This document shows positions 43,814 through 52,668 of a stretch of DNA of 54,214 nt, one piece after another. The stretch is taken from NCBI GenBank assembly GCA_963575745.1, contig CAUYUJ010020159.1, positions 593,371 through 647,584 on the forward strand, in the 5' to 3' direction. The stretch comes from Prorocentrum cordatum (lineage: Eukaryota; Sar; Dinophyceae; Prorocentrales; Prorocentraceae). Within the stretch, counting starts at the first letter, position 1, and every line of letters starts with the position of its first letter. Both the position numbers and the translations under genes were made by a program. Under the pieces are notes generated by a model, which was not told the DNA's origin, made no database searches, and worked only from the letters and a program-made list of their open reading frames with translations.

Positions 43814-45499
43814 AATGCACGGCGTGTACTACAGGAGATCCGCGAGATCCGCGCACAAGTTGCGAGCGACTCCATTCCCCCCAACATGGCCTGGAGCCGA
43901 CTCCTCGCCCCTTTCATCTGGGGCACGGCGACGGGGGATGGAAGGGCAACGCTAGAACGAGTGTTCGAGGCCACCGGGATACCCCGAGCCGCAGCCAGAC
44001 ACGCGGGCGAAAGATGGCAACAGGCAGGCGTCACATCACTTGAAGGAGCCCACCACAGACTTGTAATAGCGGCGGCCCGCATGACACAGCAGACAGGAAG
44101 TGCAATGGCCCCCCCACTTCCAGGAGGATACATAGATTCGCAGCTGCAGGAAAGCATCATGAGATGGCTCGACCCCCACGGCCAGCTGCAAGAAGCAGTG
44201 CTGACGGCGGACAGGGAAGCGGCGGACCGTGGCACACGCCTGAGGAACGCCAGGGTGCAGGGTAGGAGCAGCGTGACAAGGAACAGCGCAGCAGGAGGAC
44301 AACAGCCCACCTCCCCCGCAGGAGGAAGAGCACGGAACACCACCACACCATGGCACGAGGACATCAGGCAGATACTGGGCAACCAGGCCGGCAGCAGCCA
44401 CAGGACAGCCACCCAGGCACTCAGCGGAGGGGGAACCCTGAACGCTCTAATACGCGCCTTGGACGCAACTCAGAAAGACGACGAAGCTGCAGGCAGGACC
44501 AGGCAGCAGTGTATAGACCGCACCTCACTAAACGGATCAGAGGCCCAGGTAGTGGCAGAGGGACTGCTCAGGGAAACCAGAGCCCAGCTCGAACCAGTGA
44601 GCTGGATGTCAAGAGCCATATGGCTCTGTCTGGCACCTCACTACATCCCCCTCCTGCGACCCGTACTTCGGATACGGAGCATCGACAACCGACCTTTCGA
44701 GGTCCTCAGCAGGTGGCTGCAAATGGCGGACATCCACACCACCGCGGACATCAGACGCAGACTGAGTGAAGGAGGGGGGCACCCTCCTGGAGCGTACTCC
44801 CCATTCGGATCCCAGCAAATACGCCTCCTCGTGAACACCGCTGGGCTCAAGGCGTGTCTAACGGAGGAAGAAGCGGTCACCACAACACGTCTGCTCATGG
44901 GAAGCATAGGCGCTGCCATTGCCAACTCATCCGACCCGCCTGGGGATGCTGAAGAGGCCCTACGAGTAGGCCAGCCGGCGCAAATGCCGGCATGGGGCAC
45001 TGGGGAAGGGGAGCAAACATGTACCATCTGCATTGGGGAACTCCGAGGAGTGGTGGAAGTCCTAGGTCTACGTGGGCACCGGTTCCACTGGCAATGCCTT
45101 GAGCAATGGGGACTTAGCCAGCCAGGGGTCTTCAGGGAGGGGAGGAGCACCATGCCCATTCGTTGCCCGTATTGCAGAGCCAACGGCAGAGGCAGCGTTG
45201 CAGCGTCGCTACCAGGGCCCCCCCCCCCCTGGCGAGGCACAAACAACGCTGCAGTTGAGAGACGGATTACTGGCCCCAATAAGGCCCCACATCACCTACG
45301 GCGAACTAGCGGCCTCGACAGCAGCACTGGCAACGGAGCTGGACTACTTGAGGGCCGACCTGATGGCAATACGGAGACCGAACACTTACAGCGCAGTCAG
45401 GGACATGCAGAGAATCCAAGAGCACGTGGCAAACAGCAGAAGGCCCCCAGCTCAACAAGAAGGAATGGACGTGGACGAGGAGACCGACCACGATCATGA
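43814..45499 (+). pseudogene. RING-like finger segment of the relic
   Basis: In the same frame as the preceding segment, separated only by TAG 43811; the first ATG is at 43886 but the frame is open from the stop (NARRVLQEIREIRAQVASDS). A helical region (LVIAARMTQQ, LNALIRALDATQKDDEAA) leads to a C-terminal RING-like motif at 45020-45175: CTIC, then GHRFHWQCLEQW, then RCPYC. This matches the C-x2-C ... H-x2-H-x2-C ... C-x2-C order of RING-H2 E3 ubiquitin ligases, but the third ligand, usually Cys just before Gly-His, is Arg. Complete family members recruit E2 enzymes. After poly-C 45218-45229 the better frame is the neighbouring one, so the listed 3' end (45499) is only the stop of this phase. 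Confidence 0.6.
45020..45175 (+). other. RING-H2-like zinc finger with missing third ligand
   Basis: Ligands seen: Cys (45020), Cys (45029), His and His in GHRFH, Cys in WQCLEQW, and Cys-x2-Cys in RCPYC. The position before Gly-His is Arg (codon CGT), one transition away from Cys (TGT). Either the finger is inactive or it is a modified variant. Confidence 0.65.
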
Positions 45500-45620
45500 C
45501 AATTCGACTCCACCCACTGACCACGCCGACGACGAGGAACAAGGAAGCAGTAGCGCACCGTCTCCCCCATCCAGGCAAGACAGGATTAGGTCGACCCCGA
45601 TTATTACCCAAAGCAGATGA
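45225..45620 (+). pseudogene. Continuation of RING relic after poly-C frame change
   Basis: Translation in the new frame is helical and charged: LRDGLLAPIRPHITYGELAA, TAALATELDYLRADLMAIRR, YSAVRDMQRIQEHVANSRR, then an acidic tail (DVDEETDHDHD) and a TGA at 45618. The helical part may form a coiled coil. The shift exactly at a 12-C run suggests a homopolymer length change, biological or technical. Confidence 0.5.
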
Positions 45621-45695
45621 GCTGCTATCCTAGCCAGACATCCACAAGGAGGAACCAGGAAGAAGTGACCACCTGCCTTCCCAGTCCCCCTGCTC

Positions 45696-46485
45696 ATGGC
45701 AGCGGTCAAGGAGCTAAGGGCGGGGCTAGTCATCACTAGAGAACCGCTAATAGGGGACAGGCACGCGGACGACACGGACACTGCAATAGCGATCCTCGGC
45801 CCCAGCGCGTATGAGCAGGTGAAAGAGCTGGTGAGCACCGGCACGGCCCAAGAGGAGGGACACCCCACCCCCGCGATCCTCATTGCAGACGCCAGCGCTT
45901 CCCAACTGCAGGCGGCGCTGGCAGCGGCTGCCTCTGGATCGGGCCCATGCAAGATCATGGCCCTAACAGGGCAGGGAGTCCCGACGCCGGGAGGCCCCGA
46001 CCCAACGGAACTCATCGCGATCGCCAGCGCACAGTGGGGATACCGTGCCGCCAACATGATCACACACCTGCTCCCGATAGGAAACCCGGTGATAACAGGA
46101 CGCACCACCCCTCCTCTGGTGCAGTTAGTAGCAGCACAGTTCGACATAGCAGGCAACCCCCAAAGAACGGTGATCCCACCCTCCGTGGTAGTACACTGGG
46201 GAGGTATCAGCGTGGACATCAGCGATGGACTGCACATACTTGCGCCAGAGCAAAGGAATGATGCCGTGGTGGAGGCAAACGTTAGAAGACTTGGAGCAGG
46301 CGCCCGGAGGCGTCGAGTGGGCCACCACCAGGATACCCCTACCCAGGGATGAGACACTCCTAAGAGAGGGCCTCGAGCCACTATACCACCACGTGGTCAG
46401 GTGTCCTCATGACAGGACGATGCAAGGCCAGACCCCAGGCGACTCACACGTAGAGGCCCCTCCAGGTCGCGGCACAAACCGCCTT
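45696..46485 (+). pseudogene. Last coding segment of RING relic
   Basis: From the ATG at 45696 the same frame as the previous segment resumes: AAVKELRAGLVITREPLIGD, TDTAIAILGPSAYEQVKELV, ASQLQAALAAAASGSGPCKI, VVVHWGGISVDISDGLHIL. Near 46250 the neighbouring frame takes over (GMMPWWRQTLEDLEQAPGG, ETLLREGLEPLYHHVVRC) and remains open into the inverted-repeat element that starts at 46486. The alternating hydrophobic pattern suggests an alpha/beta domain, but I cannot name it. Stops at 45618 and 45666 separate it from the previous segment. Confidence 0.45.
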
Positions 46486-47693
46486 GAGCTTGTTTTTTTT
46501 ATTGCTCGGACCCGTAACGCCCGTTACGGGCCCCCCCCCCCCCCCGTAACGGTAACGAGCGTGCGGGGACGGGGGTGCGGACCCCCCCTCCGTCCAGGCA
46601 GGCATGCTGTGACGCTCACATGTGTGCTCAGGTTCGAGGCTCGGAGGTTCGAGGTTCGAGGTTCGAGGTTCGAACCTCGGCGCAAACTCAAAATGGGTCC
46701 ACGGGGCCCGACTGGGGCTCAGACGCACCAGTTTCCCGAGCCGCGTCCAGCCGCGGCGACGACGAAGGCCCTCGAGGGCCAGGATGCCTCGATCCTCGAG
46801 GTTCGAGGTTCGCATCCCTCGGCGCGAACCTTTCAACGGGTTCCGGCCTGGCCATTCCACCTCCTTTGCCTTGCTTCTGCACTCCCTCCAGTGCTCGTGC
46901 CCTCCACCTCGTCTCACCTCCTGGGGGGAGGGGGGAGCGAGGCAGAGGGAGGAGGAGGAGGATGAGGAGGACGAGGAGGACGAGGAGGGTTGGAACAGGA
47001 TCGGAGGAGGAGGAGGTGATGGGGGATCGGAGGAGGAGGGGGATAACAGGAGGTGATGTGGTATACACAGGCGCCACGGTTCACACTCCCATGATGTACA
47101 CAGTCTCAATGGAGTACACAGGCGCTGTGGGCTCAACAGGTCCGAGCGCTTTTTGAACCAGAAAAACGAAGATTCACAAGCAGCTCACATAATGAAAGGG
47201 CCACGGTTGGGCCCCGAGCGATCTTCTGGACTTTCGCTCCGCCGGTACCTTACAGGTGTACACAAGCTTTGTGGTGTACGCTGGCATTCTGGTGCAAACA
47301 CGGGGCGTTGAAACAGCTGCTGTGGTGCACGCGGGCGCCGTGGTGTGCACCAACAGTGAGATGTACAAGGGCGCTGTGGTGCACCCGCCTGTCATGATGT
47401 GCTCAGTCGCCGTGGTGCACACACATACCATTTCTGCCGCAGTTGTGGTGTACAAAGGCATCGCGGTGTACAGAGCCTGTGTAGTGTGCACAGGCACGGT
47501 CGGCTTCGACGACGACGACAGCGGCGACGACGACGACGACGACGACGAAGCCTACCGTGCCGACAGTTGTGCTGGTAATAAGTAGCAGGGCCCGTGCGAG
47601 GGCCCCGCCGCGCGTTACCGTTACCCCCAACTTGGGGCCGGACCCCCCCCCCCCGTAACCGGCGATACCCCCCCCCCAATAAAAAACAAGCTC
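46486..47693. mobile_element. 1.2-kb terminal-inverted-repeat element
   Basis: The left end GAGCTTGTTTTTTTTATTG and the right end CAATAAAAAACAAGCTC are inverted repeats. Further in, both arms carry a long C-run and then TAACGGTAACG (left, 46548) or CGTTACCGTTA (right, 47616), so the arms are inverse over about 85-100 bp with gaps. The interior contains GGTTCGA repeats (46630-46680, 46795-46810), a GGA array (46950-47045) and a ~30-bp minisatellite of GTGGTGTACACAGGCG or variants (47056-47490). No transposase; non-autonomous. It sits directly at the end of the RING relic. No clear target duplication was found. Confidence 0.75.
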
Positions 47694-47914
47694 TATCAAA
47701 TATCACAGGCACGCTGTGAAATGTATTTGTGCGTGCGCCGGGCACGTAAAGTCTCTTCCGTGTGCACACCGCACACAGGTCATGCGCACATCACGCCGAC
47801 CCCATGAATCCACAATTGACACACAAAGCCGAATGCGTTCACCAGGAAGTCTATTCTGTAGCTGGTAACCTTCAGGCCATCCCCCCACCGTTCATGGATC
47901 GTAGACAAGGAACC
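47694..47914. other. Spacer, no gene
   Basis: Moderate-GC sequence with no supported feature. Confidence 0.4.
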
Positions 47915-48185
47915 TCTGATTGAGGCCTCTTGCGGAGCCTCTTTGGAGCCTAGTGGAGGCCTCTTCGGAGCGTTCTTGGAGCTTCTTGGTAAAGTCTTGC
48001 GGGCCTCCTGGGAGCCTCTTGGGCCTCTGGGGGCCGCCGGGGGGTTTGCTGGCTGTCTCGGGGGCCCTCTTGGGGTTGGAGTCTCCGAAGGGCAGTTCGA
48101 GCTTCCCCTCTTGGGGGGGCATCGGGGCTTCTCGTGGGGTGATCTTGGGGGCCTCTTGGACCGTCTTGGACTCTGGTCGTGAGGC
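47915..48185. repeat. GGAGCCTCTTGG-type array
   Basis: Variants of GAGGCCTCTTGCGGAGCC and GGGGCCTCTTGGG in tandem, ending GGGCCTCTTGGACCGTCTTG and GAGGCCGACATGGCAAC. It is related to the arrays of copies A-C and 33.7 kb, but without their ends. Confidence 0.65.
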
Positions 48186-49160
48186 CGACATGGCAACTAT
48201 GCGAAACTTAGACAACAATTGCGAGATCCGGGCAAGTGGAGCTACAGACTGCTCGGGTGGAGACCATGGTTCCGGTGCCAAGCCAAACGACGAGTCGGGC
48301 GGCCTCATCTATGATGGCAAGATTCTCTTGGTGAGCAGGTGCAGTAGGTTTTGCCGCCTCTGTTCTCCCTCCTCCTCCTTCTCCTCCTCCTCCTCCTCCT
48401 CCTCCTCCTCCTCCTCCCCCTCCTCGTCAGTTTAGTCTGGCCAGTTGCCACATGTATCATGCGTCCGCACGCGCAGTTTCCCGCGCGTGCTGTACGCTTG
48501 TGTCCCGCCTGCACCTCACGGGGCCGCTCTGCCAGCGCTGGTGGTACACAGGCGGAACTGAACCGAGCTGAAACATATGATGGCCTCTTGGGCTGGTCCC
48601 CGGGGCTTCCAATACGGCCGGCGAGGAGCCCAAGAGTGTCCCAGGACTGCACCGTGGGGCCATCCTTGGGGCAGGCTTGAAGCCTGGATTCTAGAGATCG
48701 CTCCAACGGCCTGTGGAAGGCGCACGCAGCGAAGATGGAGAGTCCCAGCAGCGGCATGAAGCTCCTGAAATCTGTTTTGTGCTGCCCTCCATGACCATTC
48801 CGAATGGAAAATGCAGGGACCTCGAAGGAGCCTCATGACGATGCAGTTCGTGCCTCGCGGCACGTGGGCGGACACATACGCGTCGTGTGCACATAGGCCA
48901 CTGTGCACGCACGTGCACATGCACACGAATGGCCCCAAACAGTATGCACCGGCGCGCGGTGTTGACTTGCTGCATTCTCCCGTGACGCTTCGTCTGAATC
49001 CGAGGCTCGGCGCGCATCTGGCGCGCCAGGGGCAGCATCTCAGGGCCCGCTTCGATCCGACCGATCCGATGCGGTATCGAGTCCGGCAAGCCCGATGCGA
49101 GTCGACTCCGATAGCCCCACGGCCCGGTGCGGCCCGCTGGTTGCGCGCCGTTGTTGCGCA
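48186..49160. other. No gene recognised; CTC array at 48362-48424
   Basis: A mixed spacer with a short CTCCTC array and short frames in all phases. GTGACGCTTCGTC at 48982 resembles the GACGCTTCGCG signature but no other element part follows. From 49050, CGATCCGACCGATCCGATGCG repeats similar CGAT-rich blocks. Confidence 0.4.
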
Positions 49161-49551
49161 GTTTGGTGGTCTCCAAACCAGGTGGTGAGACACACGGTGG
49201 TGACCCCGTTTCCCCAATTTGGGCGCTGCGTAATGGGGGGATCGTCAATGGGGGGGCGGGGAGTGTGGTCCGAAAAGGTACCCAAAACGGTACCTAAACG
49301 AGCCCCCTGGGGCTCTGGAGGGGCCCGAAAGGGGCACGAAAGGGGACCTTTTCTGACCCCCCCATTTGTGACCCCCCCATTAAGCCACGCCCAACCAAAG
49401 AAATAATTCTGGGTCACCACCGGGTTTGGGGACACGCGGTCGCCACGAGGTTTTGCGTTTCCTGGGCCAGCCAGCGCTCGGAAACCATTACCCAAATCGC
49501 CCAAAACTCACCACCGGGTGTTCTCACCACCACGTTTGGGGACCACCAAGC
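49161..49551. mobile_element. 391-bp inverted-repeat element
   Basis: The left end GTTTGGTGGTCTCCAAAC, then GGTGGTGAGA, is matched in inverse at the right end (TCTCACCACCACGTTTGGGG, then ACCACCAAGC). A second inner pair follows: CCCCAATTTGGGCG on the left and CGCCCAAAACTCACCACCG with ACCCAAATCG on the right. Arms of about 60-90 bp are therefore imperfect inverse repeats. The interior has short direct repeats (AAAAGGTACCCAAAACGG TACC; CCCCCCCATT twice). No coding. Typical of a miniature element. Confidence 0.75.
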
Positions 49552-49625
49552 ATTCTGGCGCGGCCGAATACGCGCCGATGTGGCCCGATCCGATGCACAG
49601 TTCGACTCGGTCGGATGAACCGATT

Positions 49626-49947
49626 CGATGCTGACTGGTCTTGCCCACGCGGTGTCAGACGCCAACGCCAACGCCATCGCGGCGTGGCCGCGCCGCGCGT
49701 GGCCCGAGAAGCCGCTCTGCGCGACGAGGCGGCGGCGGCGTACGCGGGCGCTCCGCCGCTCACAGTCTCGCGGTGCCTCGGCGGCGAGCCGCGGACTTCC
49801 TTGAGATCCTACGCTGCATTTTGGCTGAAGCGGCGGCGCCGGCAGTCCGGCGCAGCGCGGCGGCGCGATGTGGTCCAAGCTCGGCGGTTCAAAGACGGGG
49901 TTCTGAGGGATGGGGTCCAGAGGACAGGAAGAGATCCAAGGGTGGAT
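49626..49947 (+). CDS. Possible exon-like coding fragment, unknown
   Basis: Two frames give protein-like stretches: RVAREAALRDEAAAAYAG in one and ADFLEILRCILAEAAAPAV in another. An Ala-rich helical character and the position upstream of the armadillo gene would fit an upstream exon, but there is no clear splice site and the frames disagree. Low confidence. Confidence 0.2.
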
Positions 49948-50195
49948 TGACGTTGTTTGAGGCACCTCGCCCTCCAGACCCCACCCCTCAGGACCTTAGC
50001 TGCCTCGACACGCCCGTTCTGAAACTCAGCACGCACCGTGCTTGAAGTGTCCGTGCCAAGACGTGGCGTGCTCAGCGCATTGGCCCACGTTGTGGCGCAC
50101 CCAGCGAGCCATATCTGCGTTTCCGGTCAGCGTGCCGAGCTCCGTATCCATGCGCTCACGTGGCGTGCTGGCTCAGCGTCTTGGCCCACCTTCCT

Positions 50196-50391
50196 AGGGG
50201 AACAAAAAGTGGCATAAACATAAAACTCGGAGGTTCGCGCGGATTTCTCGGATCGGCGCTGGACCCCCCTGGCGGCGCCTCCGGCGCCGCCCCTGGCGCG
50301 CTCCGCGCGCCAGGGAGGGGGGCCCAGCGCCGATCCGAGAAATCCGCGCGGACCTCCGAGTTTGTATGTTTATGCCACTTCTTGTCCCCCT
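50196..50391. mobile_element. 196-bp foldback element (CGGAGGTC family), copy 2, most complete
   Basis: Left arm AGGGGAACAAAAAGTGGCAT, then AAACATAAAACTCGGAGG, CGCGCGGATTTCTCGGATCG and GCGCTGGACCCCCCTGG. The right arm is its inverse, ending TATGTTTATGCCACTTCTTG, TCCCCCT. The arms are about 85 bp each and the loop is GC-rich (GGCGCCTCCGGCGCC). It is flanked by a diverged direct duplication (about 50118-50175 and 50425-50500, sharing GCGTGCCGAGCTCCG and GCGTGGCGTG). Confidence 0.9.
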
Positions 50392-50547
50392 TACTTCTGG
50401 CGCGCGCATCGCGCCATAAACCTCCGTTTTTCCGGCGTCTGCGTGCCGAGCTCCGCATCCCTGCGCTGCGCGCTGCGCGCTGCGCGTGGCGTGTCGGGGC
50501 AGCTCGGCTCGGGATTATCCCCGCCTTCGAGCCGCCGGCGAGCGGCG

Positions 50548-50703
50548 GTGCGCACAGGTCTCCGGGGCGGCGCGCGGCGCGCTGCAGGCCCACGGCGCCC
50601 TCCTGGCGGCGCTGCACGTGGACTGGGCCGAGGCCGTGCCCCCGCCCGCCCTGGCGTCGGAGCTGCAGGAGGTGGAGCTGAGCTGCGTGCGCCTCCTGGA
50701 GCG
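50548..50703 (+). CDS. Armadillo gene, candidate exon A
   Basis: After an AG at 50546-50547 (context GCGCACAG), translation gives VSGAARGALQAHGALLAALH, DWAEAVPPPALASELQEVEL and SCVRLLERS, an Ala/Leu-rich helical pattern fitting helical-repeat proteins. The downstream boundary is unclear (a GC-rich GAGCGCAGCGAGG). It lies upstream of, and on the same strand as, the armadillo exons at 52.5-53.6 kb, with a foldback element in the next intron. Its last 30 bases are duplicated at 51249-51280. Confidence 0.45.
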
Positions 50704-50902
50704 CAGCGAGGAACAACATGCTCCCATAGGGGAACGAAGAATTTGTCGGGCGGAGAACGGTCGAAAATCAACGATTTCGCTGTCGGGGGCGCCTGTCCAA
50801 GGGCGGCAGTGGCACCGTAGGGGTATGAACTTTCCAGCCGCCCAGGGGCAGACGTTCCCGACGGCGGAACAGTTTATTTTATACCGTTCTTCGCCCGCTG
50901 AA

Positions 50903-51084
50903 TGGCATAAACATAGAAATTCGGAGGTCCACGCAGACTTCTCGGATCCGCGCTGGGCCCTCCTCCCTGGCGCGCGGAGCGCGCCAGGGGCGGCGCCGGA
51001 GGCGCCGCCAGGGGGTCCAGCGCGGATCCGAGAAGTCTGCGCGGACTTCAGAGTTTCTATGTTTATGTCATTCTTTGTTCCCCT
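50903..51084. mobile_element. ~180-bp foldback element (CGGAGGTC family), copy 3
   Basis: Left arm TGGCATAAACATAGAAATTC, then GGAGGTCCACGCAGACTTCT. Right arm AGAAGTCTGCGCGGACTTCA, GAGTTTCTATGTTTATGTCA, TTCTTTGTTCCCCT. The loop has GGCGCGCGGAGCGCGCC, a hairpin of its own. It lies in the presumed intron between exons A and B. Confidence 0.9.
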
Positions 51085-51248
51085 ATACTCCGAAGGTAGG
51101 ACCCCGCATGGGATTCTGCGAACCAAGAAAACTGATCTGGAAGTATTCCTCGCAAGGCCTCTGCTGGTCGGGAGGATCAGTCTGGAGGGAGGTTTGGTCT
51201 CTGCTGGGGCTCCCGCTCGAGACGCTCTCGCAAACTCACTCACAGACG

Positions 51249-51292
51249 AGCTGAGCTGCGTGCGCCTCCTGGAGCGCCCGAGGAACAACAAA
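51249..51292 (+). repeat. Duplicate of the end of exon A
   Basis: GAGCTGAGCTGCGTGCGCCTCCTGGAGCG is identical to 50676-50704, and both are followed by GAGGAACAACA a few bases later. It is preceded by CTCACTCACAG, like a 3' splice site, so it may be an alternative or duplicated mini-exon, or a scar of a duplication that carried the intervening 570 bp. Confidence 0.7.
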
Positions 51293-51302
51293 CGGTACAG
51301 GC

Positions 51303-51396
51303 ATACGCTGTCGGAGTTCCGCGCGGATCGCCATTTCTTCGATCGGCGCCGGGGGCCCAGCGCCGATCCAAGAAGTCCGCGCGGAGTTCCGAGAAA
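51303..51396. mobile_element. Short foldback element (CGGAGGTC family), copy 4
   Basis: TCGGAGTTCCGCGCGGATCG, then TTCTTCGATCGGCGCCGG; the inverse arm is CAGCGCCGATCCAAGAAGTC, then CGCGCGGAGTTCCGA. Only about 94 bp: the AT-rich outer part and the loop are missing. An internally deleted member. Confidence 0.8.
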
Positions 51397-51423
51397 TTGT
51401 GTCTATCCAGTGTCTGACTCCTA

Positions 51424-51456
<33 letters not shown>

Positions 51457-51562
51457 CGCCATCGTCGCCGTCGTCGTCGTCGTCAGCGTCGTCGTCGTCG
51501 CCGTCGTCGCCGTCGTCGTCGCCGTCGTCGTCGGCGTCGTCGGCGTCGTCGTCGTCAGTTTT
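51424..51562. repeat. GTC trinucleotide array
   Basis: (GTC)n with GCC interruptions in the presumed intron before exon B; Val-, Ser- and Arg-rich frames are artefacts. Confidence 0.9.
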
Positions 51563-51572
51563 TCTTGCTCTC

Positions 51573-51690
51573 CCAGGAGCGCCTCAGGGGGTCGCGAGGG
51601 CGCCCGGCCCCGCGGCGCGAGGGCGGCGAGGGCGTGGCTCAGGAGCGGGCGGCGAGGCTGCTGCGGCTGGGGCCGGAGCTGGTGCACATG
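51573..51690 (+). CDS. Armadillo gene, candidate exon B
   Basis: Preceded by a good pyrimidine-rich 3' splice site (TTTTTCTTGCTCTCCCAG). One frame gives EGVAQERAARLLRLGPELVH, a helical pattern; the other two are Gly/Ala/Arg low complexity. A possible donor is GAGCTG|GTGCAC. Exon limits and phase are not proven. Confidence 0.35.
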
Positions 51691-51902
51691 CCGGGCCGAA
51701 CGAGAGGGGGGGATAGGGAAGGGGGGCGGGTTTTACGAAGGCTGCTGCATGCAGCTGGTTTCGGCCCCGCCGCTGGGCCCATTCCTCGATGCATGGGCGC
51801 TGGGGGGCGCCGGGGAATTAGCTGCGTGAGCTGATTCTCACCTTTGCTATCCCCCCCTTTCGCCCGGCCCGAACATGGTGCTCGGCTTCACGGGCATTCC
51901 AG
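51691..51902. other. Presumed intron with dispersed repeat shared with 38.1 kb
   Basis: Contains GGGAAGGGGG, CTGCTGCATGCAGCTGGTTT, GGGGCGCCGGGGAATTAGCT and GAGCTGATTCT, in the same order as at 38075-38160. This is therefore a copy of a second dispersed family, inside this gene. Confidence 0.5.
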
Positions 51903-51979
51903 GCGCGGCCACGCTGCAGGCCGCCTGCAGGTGCTCGCCGTTCCTGGAGCCGTTCCTCAGGCTGTGGGGCGCAGAAAAG
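51903..51979 (+). CDS. Armadillo gene, candidate exon C
   Basis: Between an acceptor-like CATTCCAG and a donor-like GAAAAG|GTGCAC, the translation is AATLQAACRCSPFLEPFLRL WGAEK, a plausible armadillo helix pair. If the donor at 51980 is used, the phase does not join cleanly to exon D; an internal GT at 51931 would. Exon limits are therefore uncertain. Confidence 0.4.
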
Positions 51980-52024
51980 GTGCACTTACACATCACCTTT
52001 TCCGAGCTCCATGCGCATATCTTG

Positions 52025-52104
52025 GACGACGAGGACGACGAGGACGACGACGACGACGACGACGAAGACGACGACGACGACGACGACGACGTCGGCGGCG
52101 GCGG

Positions 52105-52140
<36 letters not shown>

Positions 52141-52142
52141 TG
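52025..52142. repeat. GAC trinucleotide array
   Basis: (GAC)n, then GGC/GACGGC to 52142, within the presumed intron between C and D. Confidence 0.9.
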
Positions 52143-52164
52143 GAGGAGGAAAAACACGCATATA

Positions 52165-52290
52165 CATGATCGCGCTGAACTCCGCGCGGATTTCTTGGAT
52201 CGGCGCTAGGCCCCCCTAGCGCGTTCCGCGCGGCAGGCAGGGGGGTCCAGCGCCGACCCCAGAAGTCCACGCAGAGCTCCGAAAGTTTCT
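52165..52290. mobile_element. Foldback element (CGGAGGTC family), copy 5
   Basis: Left arm GAACTCCGCGCGGATTTCTT, then GGATCGGCGCTAGGCCCCCC; right arm GGGGTCCAGCGCCGACCCCA, GAAGTCCACGCAGAGCTCCG. The loop is TAGCGCGTTCCGCGCGG. It lies in the intron before exon D. Confidence 0.85.
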
Positions 52291-52309
52291 CGTTATGATG
52301 CCGCTGTTC

Positions 52310-52384
52310 CGATGATGACGATGACGGTGACGACCGCGATGGCGCTCAGCATTCAACAAGCATCGTCATCGCCATCGCCATCGC

Positions 52385-52454
<70 letters not shown>

Positions 52455-52456
52455 AT
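52310..52456. repeat. ATG/ACG then TCATCG microsatellite
   Basis: A TCATCG hexamer tract (52365-52453) lies right next to the TTCTTCCACAG acceptor of exon D, taking the place of the polypyrimidine tract. Confidence 0.9.
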
Positions 52457-52466
52457 TCTTCCACAG

Positions 52467-52668
52467 GACCGAGGCCGCGGCGCTGACGCCAGGCGCCGAT
52501 TGGACCGCACCCTCCAGCCTCTCCTGGCTGGCGGTGCTGCGGCGCGGCGCCGCCCTGGCCGAGTCGTGGGGGGACGCGCAGAAGACGCGCGTGAAGCTGC
52601 GCAGCGCCAAGACGGAGGGCGAGACCTTCGAGACCCTGGAGCTCGTCGCGGTCGAGGCTCGACGAGAC
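52467..52668 (+). CDS. Armadillo gene, exon D
   Basis: Starts after the acceptor TTCTTCCACAG (AG 52465-52466) and ends before a consensus donor GTAAGAG at 52669. The best frame reads TEAAALTPGADWTAPSSLSW, LAVLRRGAALAESWGDAQKT and RVKLRSAKTEGETFETLELV AVEARRD, 202 bp. It ends on a full codon and joins in phase to exon E. No named domain; the position before the armadillo repeats and the mixed alpha/beta look suggest an N-terminal region. Confidence 0.65.

Larger units (their letters stand above)
39374..46485 (+). pseudogene. Large intronless retroposed coding region with RING-like finger
   Basis: One strand is protein-like almost without a break for about 7.1 kb. The reading frame changes at about 39760-39830, in the repeat region (40670-41130), at the poly-C run 45218-45229 and near 46255. 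It carries a TAG at 41123-41125 in the third repeat copy's frame, a TAG at 43811-43813 with the same frame open on both sides, and TGAs at 45618 and 45666. With the DinoSL relic upstream and no intron-like breaks, it is best read as a retroposed mRNA copy (or the ORF of an element spreading by that route), now decayed or partly mis-sequenced at homopolymers. Its end abuts the inverted-repeat element at 46486. The parts are listed separately. Confidence 0.65.
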
